Positions 1 through 8,183 of a stretch of DNA of 64,000 nt are shown here, one piece after another (the stretch's first letter is position 1; every line of letters begins with the position of its first letter). The notes under the pieces were generated by a model, which saw only the letters and a list, made by a program, of their open reading frames with translations, was not told the origin of the DNA and ran no database searches. The DNA comes from Fodinibacter sp963833495. GTDB lineage: Bacteria > Actinomycetota > Actinomycetes > Actinomycetales > Dermatophilaceae. The DNA lies in assembly GCA_963833495.1 (NCBI GenBank), contig CAWHYJ010000021.1, positions 184,248 to 248,247 on the forward strand. Direction: 5' to 3'. The translations under genes were made by a program, and so were the position numbers.

Positions 1-1041
1 GACCTCAGTGACACCGAGAAGATCGTGAACTGGTCGAACTGGCCCGAGTACATCGACCTGTCCGACGACGGCAAGAAGCGCCCGACCCTCGACGCCTTCA
101 CCAAGAAGACCGGCATCAAGGCCAACTACACCGAGGACTACAACGACAACGACGAGTTCTACGCGAAGGTGCGTCCGCTTCTCGAGGGTGGCCAGGACAC
201 CGGCCGCGACGTGTGGTGCAGCACCGACTGGATGGTGGCCCGGCTGATCCGGCAGGGCTACGTGCAGAAGCTCGACAACGCCAACATCCCCAACGCCGCC
301 AACCTCGAGGGCTCTCTGAAGAACGTCGAGTTCGACCCCGGTCGCGTCTACTCGCTGCCCTGGCAGAGCGGCTTCGCCGGCATCGCCTACAACCTCGCCG
401 CCACCGGTGGCAAGAAGATCGAGACGATGACCCAGCTGCTCACCGACCCGGCGCTGAAGGGCAAGGTCACCCTCCTCACCGAGATGCGCGACACGGTCGG
501 CCTGATGCTCTGCGAGCTCGGGAAGGACCCGGCCAACTTCACCGACGCCGACTTCGACGCCGCGATGGCCGTGCTGCAGAAGGCCAAGGACTCCGGCCAG
601 ATCAAGGGCTTCACCGGCAACGACTACACGGACGGGCTGACCAAGGGCGACATCGCGGCCTGCGTGGCGTGGACCGGCGACGTCGTCCAGCTGCAGTTCG
701 ACAACGACAAGGTGGGCTACGCCCTGCCCCAGGCCGGGTTCACCCTGTGGTCGGACAACTTCGTGATCCCGGCCCTGGCCAAGCACAAGAAGAACGCCGA
801 GGCCCTCATCAACTACTACTACGACCCCGAGGTGATGGCGCAGGTGGAGGCCTACGTCAACTACATCTCCCCGGTGAAGGGGACCAAGGAGGTCCTCACC
901 AAGACCGACCCCGACACCGCGAGCAACCCGCTCATCTTCCCGAGCGAGGAGGTCCTCACCCGGGCCAAGGTCTTCAAGGGCCTGAGCTCGGCCGACGAGA
1001 TCAAGTACAACCGCGCCTTCACCGACCTCACGACCAGCTGA
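1..1041 (+). CDS. potD: Polyamine-type ABC transporter substrate-binding protein (5' truncated)
   Basis: Extracellular solute-binding protein, presumably for spermidine/putrescine, that would deliver substrate to the permease encoded just downstream. The reading frame is open from base 1, so the signal peptide and start lie outside the window. The visible part begins with the typical post-signal segment EKIVNWSNWPEYID, where aromatic residues belong to the PotD/PotF polyamine site. A later AWTGDVVQLQFDN segment also fits this family. The stop TGA shares one base with the potA start (TGATG), so the genes are translationally coupled. Polyamine specificity is inferred from family and operon; some relatives bind other cations. 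Confidence 0.9.
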   Translation, partial: DLSDTEKIVNWSNWPEYIDLSDDGKKRPTLDAFTKKTGIKANYTEDYNDNDEFYAKVRPLLEGGQDTGRDVWCSTDWMVARLIRQGYVQKLDNANIPNAANLEGSLKNVEFDPGRVYSLPWQSGFAGIAYNLAATGGKKIETMTQLLTDPALKGKVTLLTEMRDTVGLMLCELGKDPANFTDADFDAAMAVLQKAKDSGQIKGFTGNDYTDGLTKGDIAACVAWTGDVVQLQFDNDKVGYALPQAGFTLWSDNFVIPALAKHKKNAEALINYYYDPEVMAQVEAYVNYISPVKGTKEVLTKTDPDTASNPLIFPSEEVLTRAKVFKGLSSADEIKYNRAFTDLTTS

Positions 1042-2159
1042 TGGCCGAGCACGGCGCCGGCGACCTCCGGCTCATCGGCCTGTCCAAGTCGTTCGGTGAC
1101 TTCACCGCGGTGCACCCGCTCGACCTCACGATCCAGCAGGGCTCGTTCTTCGCACTCCTCGGGCCCTCGGGCTGCGGCAAGACGACGACGCTGCGCATGG
1201 TGGCCGGCCTGGAGGACCCGACCGCGGGTCAGATCCTCATCGGTGACACCGACATCACCTCGACGCGTGCCTACCAGCGAAACGTCAACACCGTGTTCCA
1301 GTCCTATGCGCTCTTCCCGCACATGAGCGTCATGGACAACGTGGCGTTCGGCCTGAGGCGCCGGGGGGACAAGGAGTTCAAGGCCAAGGCGCAGGCCGCT
1401 CTCGACCTCGTCGAGCTCGGCCACGCCGGCAGCAGGAAGCCCAGCCAGCTCTCCGGCGGCATGCAGCAGCGCGTGGCCCTGGCCCGGGCCCTGGTCAACC
1501 GGCCGGACGTGCTGCTCCTCGACGAGCCGCTCGGCGCCCTCGACCTCAAGCTGCGCCGCCAGATGCAGATCGAGCTCAAGAGGATCCAGCAGGAGGTCGG
1601 CCTCACCTTCATCCACGTCACCCACGACCAGGAGGAGGCCATGACCATGGCCGACACCATCGCGGTCATGAACGCGGGCCACCTCGAGCAGCTCGGCGAC
1701 CCCGCCACGCTCTACGAGCACCCGGCGTCGACCTTCGTCGCGAACTTCCTCGGTCAGTCCAACCTGCTGCGCGCCTCGGTCAAGGGTGCCGCGGAGGGCG
1801 GCCTGGTACGTGCCGACGTGCACGGCCAGGAGATCCTTCTCGACGCGTCCCACGTGCCCGCGGGCCTCAGCGACGTGTGGGTCGGCGTGCGCCCCGAGAA
1901 GCTGGGGCTCGGCGAGGGGGCCGGGCGCAACACCCTGCGTGGTGTCGTCACCGACGTCTCGTTCACCGGGGTCGCCACGCAGTACCTCGTGCGGATGCCG
2001 TGGGGCGTCGACGTCGTCGTGGTGCAGCAGAACGACGGGAGCACCCGGGCCAGGCTCGGCGAGAACATCTCGCTGTCGTGGGACCCGGGCCGCGAGTTCG
2101 TGCTCGACGCGGCGCAGAGCGACGTCGCGGGGATGGACGAGGTGCTCGTCGATGGCTGA
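1041..2159 (+). CDS. potA: Polyamine-type ABC transporter ATP-binding protein
   Basis: Cytoplasmic ATPase of the importer, 372 aa, the normal PotA length. The Walker A motif GPSGCGKTT is at residues 41-49, the signature LSGGMQQR at 137-144, and Walker B ends at D161-E162. A histidine switch lies in HVTHDQEEA. The C-terminal 100 residues form a TOBE-like regulatory domain (GVRPEKL is its usual entry). The start overlaps the potD stop by one base, and the 3' end overlaps potB by 8 bp, so expression is tightly coupled. Confidence 0.96.
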   Translation: MAEHGAGDLRLIGLSKSFGDFTAVHPLDLTIQQGSFFALLGPSGCGKTTTLRMVAGLEDPTAGQILIGDTDITSTRAYQRNVNTVFQSYALFPHMSVMDNVAFGLRRRGDKEFKAKAQAALDLVELGHAGSRKPSQLSGGMQQRVALARALVNRPDVLLLDEPLGALDLKLRRQMQIELKRIQQEVGLTFIHVTHDQEEAMTMADTIAVMNAGHLEQLGDPATLYEHPASTFVANFLGQSNLLRASVKGAAEGGLVRADVHGQEILLDASHVPAGLSDVWVGVRPEKLGLGEGAGRNTLRGVVTDVSFTGVATQYLVRMPWGVDVVVVQQNDGSTRARLGENISLSWDPGREFVLDAAQSDVAGMDEVLVDG

Positions 2160-3063
2160 GCTCGCCGTCCTGGCCCCGCACGGGCCGCCCACGCCCAAGC
2201 GGCGCGCCAACTGGGTGCCGTACGCCCTCCTGGCCCCCGGACTGCTCTGGCTGGTCGTCTTCTTCGTGCTGCCGATGATCACCCTGGGCTCGCAGTCGCT
2301 CCAGGAGGGGTCGGTCGAGACCGGCTACACCTTCACCGGGAACGTGTCGGTCTACCTCGACGCACTGCAGAAGTACTGGCCGCAGCTGATCCGCTCGATC
2401 GGCTACGCCGCGACGGCCACGGTCGCCGCGCTCGTGCTGGCCTACCCGCTGGCCTACTACATCGCCCAGAAGGCCGGGCGCTGGAAGAACGTCATGCTGG
2501 TGCTCGTCGTGGCGCCGTTCTTCACGAGCTTCCTGATCCGGACGCTGGCCTGGCGCACGATCCTGTCGGACACGGGGCCGGTCACGCACGTCTTCCAGGT
2601 GCTGCACATCACCGACCTGCTGCAGTTCCTGCACCTCACCGACAACGACACGCTGCTGTCGTCGAAGTTCGCCGTGATGGCCGGCCTCACCTACAACTTC
2701 CTGCCCTTCATGCTGCTGCCGCTGTACGCGGCGCTGGACCGGCTCGACCCCCGGCTCGTCGAGGCGGCCGGTGACCTCTACGCCTCACCGTGGCAGGGGT
2801 TCCGCCACGTCACCTGGCCGCTCTCTCTCCCCGGCGTGGTGGCCGGCACGCTGCTCACCTTCATCCCCGCGGCCGGTGACTTCATCAACTCGCGGCTGCT
2901 CGGCAACACCCAGACGGTGATGATCGGGCAGGTGATCGACGCCCAGTTCCTCCGGGTGCTCGACTACCCCCTCGCGGCTGCGCTGTCCTTCATCCTGCTC
3001 ATCCTGATCCTGTCGCTGGTCACGTTCTACGTGCGCCGGGCCGGCACCGAGGAGCTGGTCTGA
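2152..3063 (+). CDS. potB: Polyamine-type ABC transporter permease, PotB type
   Basis: Inner-membrane permease subunit, 303 aa. A hydrophobic N-terminal segment (PYALLAPGLLWLVVFF) is followed by about five further membrane helices. The cytoplasmic EAA loop, which docks onto the ATPase, reads EAAGDLYASPWQGF followed by the VTWPLSLPG turn. The ATG at 2152 lies inside the last codons of potA, and no other start gives a sensible N terminus. It pairs with the downstream PotC-type subunit to form the heterodimeric channel. Confidence 0.94.
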   Translation: MAELAVLAPHGPPTPKRRANWVPYALLAPGLLWLVVFFVLPMITLGSQSLQEGSVETGYTFTGNVSVYLDALQKYWPQLIRSIGYAATATVAALVLAYPLAYYIAQKAGRWKNVMLVLVVAPFFTSFLIRTLAWRTILSDTGPVTHVFQVLHITDLLQFLHLTDNDTLLSSKFAVMAGLTYNFLPFMLLPLYAALDRLDPRLVEAAGDLYASPWQGFRHVTWPLSLPGVVAGTLLTFIPAAGDFINSRLLGNTQTVMIGQVIDAQFLRVLDYPLAAALSFILLILILSLVTFYVRRAGTEELV

Positions 3064-3064
3064 G

Positions 3065-3859
3065 ATGAGGTGGCTCCGACGCAACCTCCTGCTCATCGTC
3101 GCGGTGTGCGTGCTCCTCTACATGCTGGTCCCGAACCTGGTCGTCGCGCTGTTCTCGTTCAACAACCCGTCGGGTCGGTACAACTACACGTGGCAGGAGT
3201 TCTCGACCCAGGCGTGGCAGCACCCGTGCGGTGCCCAGGGCATCTGCGACTCCCTGGGCCTGTCACTGCAGATCGGCCTGATCGCCTCGGTCGTCGCGAC
3301 CATCCTCGGCACGGCCATCGCGTTCGCCCTGGGCCGCTACCGGTTCCGGGCCCGCTCGGCCACCAACCTGCTCATCTTCATGCCGATGGCGACCCCCGAG
3401 GTCGTCATGGGCTCGAGCCTGCTGACCCTGTTCCTCATGATGGGCGTGCCGGCCGGCCGCACCGCGGTCACCATCGCGCACATCATGTTCTGCATCTCCT
3501 TCGTCGTCGTCGCCGTCAAGGCGCGGGTGGCGACCCTCGACCCGCGCCTCGAGGAGGCGGCCGCCGACCTCGGGGCCAACGCGACCCAGACCTTCATGCG
3601 GGTCACCTTCCCGCTGGCCGCTCCCGGCATCTTCGCCGGTGCGCTGCTGGCGTTCTCGCTCAGCTTCGACGACTACATCATCACCAACTTCAACGCGAGC
3701 CCGAGCTCGATCACGTTCCCCATGTACGTCTGGGGTGCCGCACAACGCGGTGCACCGGTGCAGGTCAACGTGATCGGCACGATGATGTTCCTCATCGCGC
3801 TCTTCGTCGTCGTCGTCGGACAGGTCTTCCAGAACCGGCGCGCCCGCGCCGCGGCCTGA
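3065..3859 (+). CDS. potC: Polyamine-type ABC transporter permease, PotC type
   Basis: Second permease subunit, 264 aa, the usual PotC length. It starts one base after the potB stop. A first membrane helix (LLLIVAVCVLLYMLV) is followed by the family feature VVALFSFNNPSG. The EAA loop is EEAAADLGANATQTF followed by VTFPLAAPG, and FDDYIITNF is conserved in PotC proteins. With potD, potA and potB it completes a four-gene importer read as one unit. Confidence 0.94.
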   Translation: MRWLRRNLLLIVAVCVLLYMLVPNLVVALFSFNNPSGRYNYTWQEFSTQAWQHPCGAQGICDSLGLSLQIGLIASVVATILGTAIAFALGRYRFRARSATNLLIFMPMATPEVVMGSSLLTLFLMMGVPAGRTAVTIAHIMFCISFVVVAVKARVATLDPRLEEAAADLGANATQTFMRVTFPLAAPGIFAGALLAFSLSFDDYIITNFNASPSSITFPMYVWGAAQRGAPVQVNVIGTMMFLIALFVVVVGQVFQNRRARAAA

Positions 3860-3896
3860 CCACACCGCAGCACCACCATCCCCAGAGAGGTACCCC

Positions 3897-5180
3897 GTGC
3901 ACGTCCTCATGGTCGGAGCGGGCGGCGTCGGTGACGCCGCGGCCCGGATCGCCGCCGAACGTCCCTTCTTCGACTCCTGGGTGGTGGCCGACTACGACGT
4001 CTCCCGGGCCCAGCACACCGTCGACGCCGTCACCTCGCGCCACCCCGGCGAGTCACGGTTCGAAGCCGCTCAGGTCGATGCCTCGGATGCCGGTGCCGTC
4101 GCCGCGCTGGCCCGCGAGGTGGGTGCCACGCACGTGTTCAACGCGGTCGACCCGCGCTTCGTCCTGAGCATCTTCGAGGGCGCGAAGGCGGCCGGCGCCG
4201 ACTACCTCGACATGGCGATGAGCCTGTCCAGCCGGCACCCCAGCGAGCCCTACGCCAAGGTCGGCGTCAAGCTCGGCGACGACCAGCTGGCCCAGGCCGC
4301 CCAGTGGGAGGCCGACGGTCGGCTGGCGCTCGTCGGCATCGGGGTCGAGCCCGGGCTGTCCGACGTCTTCGCCCGCTACGCCGCCGACCACCTGTTCAGC
4401 CACATCGACGAGCTGGGCACCCGCGACGGCGCCAACCTGGTCATCCGCGACGAGGAGGGCAACGAGGTGTTCGCGCCCGGGTTCTCGATGTGGACCATCA
4501 TCGAGGAGTGCCTGAACCCGCCCGTGGTGTGGGAGCGCTCGCGCGCGGTAGCGGCCGACGGCTCCTACGACGTCGAGGCCGGCTTCTACACCCTGCCGCC
4601 GTTCGCCGAGCCCGAGCTGTTCGAGTTCCCCGACGGAATCGGCCCGGTCGAGTGCGTGCACGTGGAGCACGAGGAGGTGCTCCTGATGCCGCGCTGGGTG
4701 GAGGCGGAGAAGGTCACCTTCAAGTACGGGCTGGGCGAGGAGATGATCGCGATCCTGCGCACGCTGCACACCCTCGGCCTCGACGGCACCGACCCGGTGA
4801 GCGTCAAGGGTGTGCAGGTGAGCCCCCGTGACGTCGTGGCCGCCGTGCTGCCCGACCCCGCCACCATCGGGCCGCGCATGGAGGGCAAGACCTGCGCCGG
4901 GCTCTGGGTGACCGGCACCGGCAAGGACGGCCAGCCCCGCCGCACCTACCTGTACCACGTGAGCGACAACGCCGACACGATGCGCGACTACGACGCCCAG
5001 TGCGTGGTGTGGCAGACCGCCGTCAACCCGGTGGTGGCGCTCGAGCTGCTCGCCACCGGCAGGTGGCGCGGCGCCGGCGTGCTCGGGCCGGAGGCGTTCG
5101 ACGCCGTGCCCTTCCTCGAGCTGCTCGCAGCCCCGAAGCCGGACGGCTACGGCTCGCCCTGGGGCCTCGAGGACCGCTGA
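3897..5180 (+). CDS. Saccharopine dehydrogenase family protein
   Basis: Cytoplasmic NAD(P)-dependent oxidoreductase-like protein, 427 aa. The N terminus is a Rossmann fold with the GAGGVG dinucleotide loop at residues 7-12, followed by the acidic strand end VVADYD. The C-terminal two thirds match the saccharopine/homospermidine-synthase-like catalytic fold in general layout. The GTG start at 3897 has an AGAGAGG ribosome site a few bases upstream. It lies 37 bp behind potC and 27 bp before an aldehyde dehydrogenase, so a role in metabolising the imported amine is likely. The exact reaction cannot be read from the sequence; carboxyspermidine/carboxynorspermidine dehydrogenase-like chemistry is one possibility. 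Confidence 0.8.
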   Translation: MHVLMVGAGGVGDAAARIAAERPFFDSWVVADYDVSRAQHTVDAVTSRHPGESRFEAAQVDASDAGAVAALAREVGATHVFNAVDPRFVLSIFEGAKAAGADYLDMAMSLSSRHPSEPYAKVGVKLGDDQLAQAAQWEADGRLALVGIGVEPGLSDVFARYAADHLFSHIDELGTRDGANLVIRDEEGNEVFAPGFSMWTIIEECLNPPVVWERSRAVAADGSYDVEAGFYTLPPFAEPELFEFPDGIGPVECVHVEHEEVLLMPRWVEAEKVTFKYGLGEEMIAILRTLHTLGLDGTDPVSVKGVQVSPRDVVAAVLPDPATIGPRMEGKTCAGLWVTGTGKDGQPRRTYLYHVSDNADTMRDYDAQCVVWQTAVNPVVALELLATGRWRGAGVLGPEAFDAVPFLELLAAPKPDGYGSPWGLEDR

Positions 5181-5207
5181 CCCACGTTCGTGCGAAAGGA
5201 TCGCCCC

Positions 5208-6668
5208 ATGGCCATCACCCAGAAGTCACTCATCGAGTCGGTGCCCACCCAGCTGCTCATCGGCGGCTCGTGGCGCGAGGCGAGCAGCGGCGACCGCTTC
5301 GAGGTGCACGACCCCAGCAGCGGGGCCACCCTCACCACCTGCGCCGACGCCACGCCCGACGACGGCCTGGCCGCGCTGGCCGCCGCCCACGAGGCGCAGG
5401 CCGGCTGGGCTGCCACCCCGCCGCGCGACCGCAGCGAGATCCTGCGCCGGGCCTTCGAGGCGCTGGTGACGCGCGCCGACGAGTTCGCCACCCTGATGAG
5501 CCTGGAGATGGGCAAGACCGTCGCCGAGGCGAAGGGCGAGGTCACCTACGGAGCGGAGTTCTTCCGCTGGTTCGCCGAGGAGGCCGTCCGCATCCACGGC
5601 CGCTACTCGGTGGCCCCCAACGGCGCCTCACGGCTGCTGACCATGAAGCAGCCGGTGGGCCCCACCCTGATGATCACGCCGTGGAACTTCCCGCTGGCCA
5701 TGGGCACCCGCAAGATCGGGCCGGCCGTGGCCGCCGGCTGCACCATGGTCGTCAAGCCCGCGCACGAGACGCCGCTGACCATGCTCCTCCTCGCGCAGGT
5801 GATGCAGGAGGCCGGGCTGCCCGACGGCGTGCTCAACGTCGTCACCACGATGCACTCGGGTGCGGTGTGCGAGCCCGTCATCCGTGACGAGCGGCTGCGC
5901 AAGCTCACCTTCACCGGCTCCACCGCCGTGGGCAAGAAGCTCGTCGAGCAGTCCGCCGAGCAGCTGCTCCGCCTGTCGATGGAGCTCGGCGGCAACGCCC
6001 CCTTCCTCGTCTTCGAGGACGCCGACGTCGACGCGGCGGTCGACGGCGCGATGCTCGCCAAGATGCGCAACATCGGCGAGGCCTGCACCGCGGCCAACCG
6101 GTTCTTCGTGCACGAGTCCCTGGCGCAGGAGTTCTCGACCAAGCTGGCCGCCCGGATGGGCGCGCTCGTCGTCGGCAAGGGCACCAAGAAGGGCGTCGAC
6201 GTCGGCCCGCTCATCACCGCCAAGGCGCGCGACGGCGTCGACGAGCTCGTCAAGGATGCCGTGGGCAAGGGCGCCACGGTGCTCACCGGCGGCGGACCCG
6301 TGCCGGGTCGCGGCTGGTTCTACCAGCCCACCGTGCTCACCGACGTCGCCGCCGACAGCCGCTGCCTGAGCGAGGAGATCTTCGGCCCGGTCGCCCCGGT
6401 GTCGACCTTCACCGACGACGCGGATGCCGTCGCCAAGGCCAACGGCACCGAGTACGGCCTGGTGGGCTACATCTACACCAACGACCAGACCCGGGTGATC
6501 CGGGTGGCCGAGGCCATGGAGTTCGGGATGATCGGCGTCAACACCGGGATCGTCTCGAACCCGGCGGCCCCGTTCGGCGGCGTCAAGCAGTCCGGCTTCG
6601 GCCGCGAGGGCGGCTTCGAGGGCATCGACGAGTACCTCGAGACCAAGTACGTCGGCATCGCGCTCTGA
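5208..6668 (+). CDS. gabD: NAD(P)-dependent succinate-semialdehyde-type aldehyde dehydrogenase
   Basis: Aldehyde dehydrogenase superfamily enzyme, 486 aa, closest in layout to GabD/SSADH, which oxidises succinate semialdehyde to succinate. ITPWNFPLAM begins the cofactor site, E259 in MELGGN is the general base, and C293 in GEACTAANR is the nucleophile. The conserved tail reads FGREGGFEGIDEYL. The ATG at 5208 is preferred because GAAAGGA lies 7 bp upstream; a GTG at 5190 would add six unlikely residues. Its place behind potABCD and a saccharopine-dehydrogenase-like gene suggests it handles the aldehyde end of polyamine or GABA breakdown. Confidence 0.85.
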   Translation: MAITQKSLIESVPTQLLIGGSWREASSGDRFEVHDPSSGATLTTCADATPDDGLAALAAAHEAQAGWAATPPRDRSEILRRAFEALVTRADEFATLMSLEMGKTVAEAKGEVTYGAEFFRWFAEEAVRIHGRYSVAPNGASRLLTMKQPVGPTLMITPWNFPLAMGTRKIGPAVAAGCTMVVKPAHETPLTMLLLAQVMQEAGLPDGVLNVVTTMHSGAVCEPVIRDERLRKLTFTGSTAVGKKLVEQSAEQLLRLSMELGGNAPFLVFEDADVDAAVDGAMLAKMRNIGEACTAANRFFVHESLAQEFSTKLAARMGALVVGKGTKKGVDVGPLITAKARDGVDELVKDAVGKGATVLTGGGPVPGRGWFYQPTVLTDVAADSRCLSEEIFGPVAPVSTFTDDADAVAKANGTEYGLVGYIYTNDQTRVIRVAEAMEFGMIGVNTGIVSNPAAPFGGVKQSGFGREGGFEGIDEYLETKYVGIAL

Positions 6669-6676
6669 GCGCCGGG

Positions 6677-6698
6677 CCCGGGTTCGCGCGAACCCGGG
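6677..6698 (+). terminator. Perfect 22-bp palindrome after the aldehyde dehydrogenase gene
   Basis: Two 11-nt arms pair perfectly (CCCGGGTTCGC and its complement) starting 9 bp after the stop of the six-gene amine cluster. There is no T tract, as is common for actinobacterial terminators. It separates the operon from the decayed helicase gene that follows. Confidence 0.6.
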
Positions 6699-6701
6699 TC
6701 A

Positions 6702-7314
6702 CGGCGGCTGGTGCTGCTCGGGGGCAGCGAGGGCTCCGGCAAGACCACCATCTCGCTGCAGCTGGTGCGCAACGCGGTCGTCGGTGACCGGCACGGGGTG
6801 GTGTTCTCGTACGAGCACTCGGCCCAGAGCCTGCTGCAGCGCCTCCTCGCGCTCGAGGCGGCAAACGCGGCTGTCGCCGCGAGCACCCCTCGCTCTCGGC
6901 CGACGTGCACACGGTGCGCTCGGTGTTCGAGGCCGAGGACCCCGACCGCCGCGGGCTCGTGGACGCGCTGGCCGGCATCCCCTTCGGTGCTGAGGCCCTC
7001 GCTGCCATGCAGCGGTGTGCCGGCGGCTGCACGTGCACGAGTCCGGCAAGCAGACCACGCCCGACGAGATCGCCCGGGTCGTCGAGGCGATCACCCAGGA
7101 GGCGGGGCAGCCGCCCATCGTGCTGGTCGACTACCTGCAGAAGATGCCCCTGGCGGGCTTCGCCGGCGACGAGACCTCGCGGGTGACCGTCGTGACCGAG
7201 ACGATGAAGGACCTCTCGCTCGAGGTGCAGAAGGACTTCGAGCACGGTCGGTTCCACCCACAGGCGCAGGTCGTCACCGAGGGGCTGATCGAGGAGCGCG
7301 TCTTCACCAGCTGA
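6702..7314 (+). pseudogene. Remnant of a DnaB-like (RecA-fold) helicase domain gene
   Basis: Three frames must be joined to read one protein. Frame one carries Walker A (GGSEGSGKTT) and VVFSYEHSAQ. Frame two has DVHTVRSVFEAEDPDRRGLV. Frame three (from about 7015) has HVHESGKQTTPDEI, Walker B (VLVDYLQKMP) and the DnaB-type TETMKDLSLEV. After this helix the text jumps straight to a DnaB-like C-terminal end (GRFHPQAQ, GLIEERVF), so roughly 80 residues are missing. Nothing resembles the N-terminal half. The single-base shifts near 6890 and 7015 could be sequence errors, but the missing blocks indicate a dead gene. Confidence 0.75.
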
Positions 7315-7328
7315 GGTGCCGATGTCGC

Positions 7329-7334
7329 GAGAAT
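7329..7334 (+). promoter_or_regulatory. -10-like hexamer GAGAAT for the RNase gene
   Basis: The hexamer ends 6 nt before the ATG at 7341, so transcription would begin at the start codon. It is weaker than the TANNNT examples elsewhere in the window but has the same spacing. Confidence 0.35.
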
Positions 7335-7340
7335 GGTCGA

Positions 7341-7829
7341 ATGCCGTCTGCCCGCCCGTCCCGCCGCGCGCAGCCATTGGTGCTGGCTGCCGTGGCCGTG
7401 CTGGTCGTCGCCCTGGTGGCGCTGGGTCTGTCGCTCACCCGCGGCTCCGGCTCCACCGGTGGTGACGGGCCTGCGGCCGCGGCGCCGACGGGCTCGAGCG
7501 CAACGACGGCAACGGCATCCAGCGGGCGGAGCACGCCGGTCTCGGGGCTCCCGACGGTGGCCGAGAGCGCGCTGCCCGACGAGGCCGACACGACGCTGGC
7601 CTTCATCCGGGCCGGTGGGCCGTACCCCTACGAGGAGGACGGCGGCATCTTCGGCAACCGCGAGCGGATCCTGCCCCGGCGGCCAGGTGGTTACTACCGC
7701 GAGTACACCGTAGAGACGCCGGGGGAGAGCGACCGGGGCCCGCGCCGGATCATCGGTGGTGCCGACGGTGACCTCTACTGGACCACCGACCACTACGCGT
7801 CGTTCCGCCAGGTCGAGGAGGGGCGATGA
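7341..7829 (+). CDS. Membrane-anchored or secreted barnase/RNase Sa-family ribonuclease
   Basis: 162-aa guanyl-type endoribonuclease. Residues 12-33 form one hydrophobic segment (signal anchor), followed by a Gly/Ser/Thr/Ala linker to about residue 75. The catalytic domain then follows the microbial RNase N1/Sa pattern: LPDEADTTLAFI, DGGIFGNRE, YYREYTV, RGPRRI and DHYASF. By alignment from memory with RNase Sa, the catalytic residues are E121, R136 and H151, with R132 as the second conserved arginine. All are present, so it should be active. The stop overlaps the barstar start by 4 bp (ATGA), so inhibitor and enzyme are co-translated. An extracellular nuclease for competition or nutrition, or a toxin, are both possible. 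Confidence 0.85.
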   Translation: MPSARPSRRAQPLVLAAVAVLVVALVALGLSLTRGSGSTGGDGPAAAAPTGSSATTATASSGRSTPVSGLPTVAESALPDEADTTLAFIRAGGPYPYEEDGGIFGNRERILPRRPGGYYREYTVETPGESDRGPRRIIGGADGDLYWTTDHYASFRQVEEGR

Positions 7830-8173
7830 TCCGCCACCTGGGCCTGCACACCGATGTCGAGGGACTGGTGGCCGACGCCCGCGAGGAGGGGCGTGACGTG
7901 CACGTGGTGGTGGCGGGCCCGACCAAGCAGGCCACGCTCGCCGCGTTCGCGGAGGCGCTCGACTTCCCGGCGTGGTTCGGGGGCAACCTCGACGCGCTCG
8001 CCGACTGCCTCGGACACCTCGCCCGCACCGCCGAGGGGGAGCAGGAGCTCGTCGTCGACGGGGTCGCCGAGCTGGCCCGCGACGACCCGTTCGCCTTCGC
8101 CGACCTGTGCGGCCTGCTCGGCCAGGTCGCCGCGGCGCACCCCGGCTTCCACGTCACGGTCGTCGACCGATGA
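7826..8173 (+). CDS. Barstar-family ribonuclease inhibitor
   Basis: 115-aa cytoplasmic protein of the barstar fold. The diagnostic stretch is FPAWFGGNLDALADCLGHL, equivalent to the barstar helix that plugs the barnase active site. Its start overlaps the stop of the adjacent barnase-type RNase gene, the classic arrangement for an RNase and its private inhibitor. It would protect the producing cell from enzyme that folds before export. Barstar homologues also occur without a partner, but this tight pairing makes the partnership likely. Confidence 0.88.
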   Translation: MIRHLGLHTDVEGLVADAREEGRDVHVVVAGPTKQATLAAFAEALDFPAWFGGNLDALADCLGHLARTAEGEQELVVDGVAELARDDPFAFADLCGLLGQVAAAHPGFHVTVVDR

Positions 8174-8177
8174 CAAT
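8172..8177 (+). promoter_or_regulatory. -10-like hexamer GACAAT for dxr
   Basis: The hexamer overlaps the end of the barstar gene and finishes 6 nt before the dxr GTG start at 8184, implying a leaderless dxr transcript in addition to any read-through. Confidence 0.4.
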
Positions 8178-8183
8178 GGGCCG

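Noticed and set aside
861..2282. Minus-strand open frame across potA
   Set aside because: Overlaps a clear ABC ATPase; composition is that of a shadow frame.
5178..5190. Half-arm TGACCCACGTTCG as a sixth palindrome copy
   Set aside because: It lacks the other arm and includes a stop codon of the upstream gene. It may be a chance match or a remnant; too short to call.
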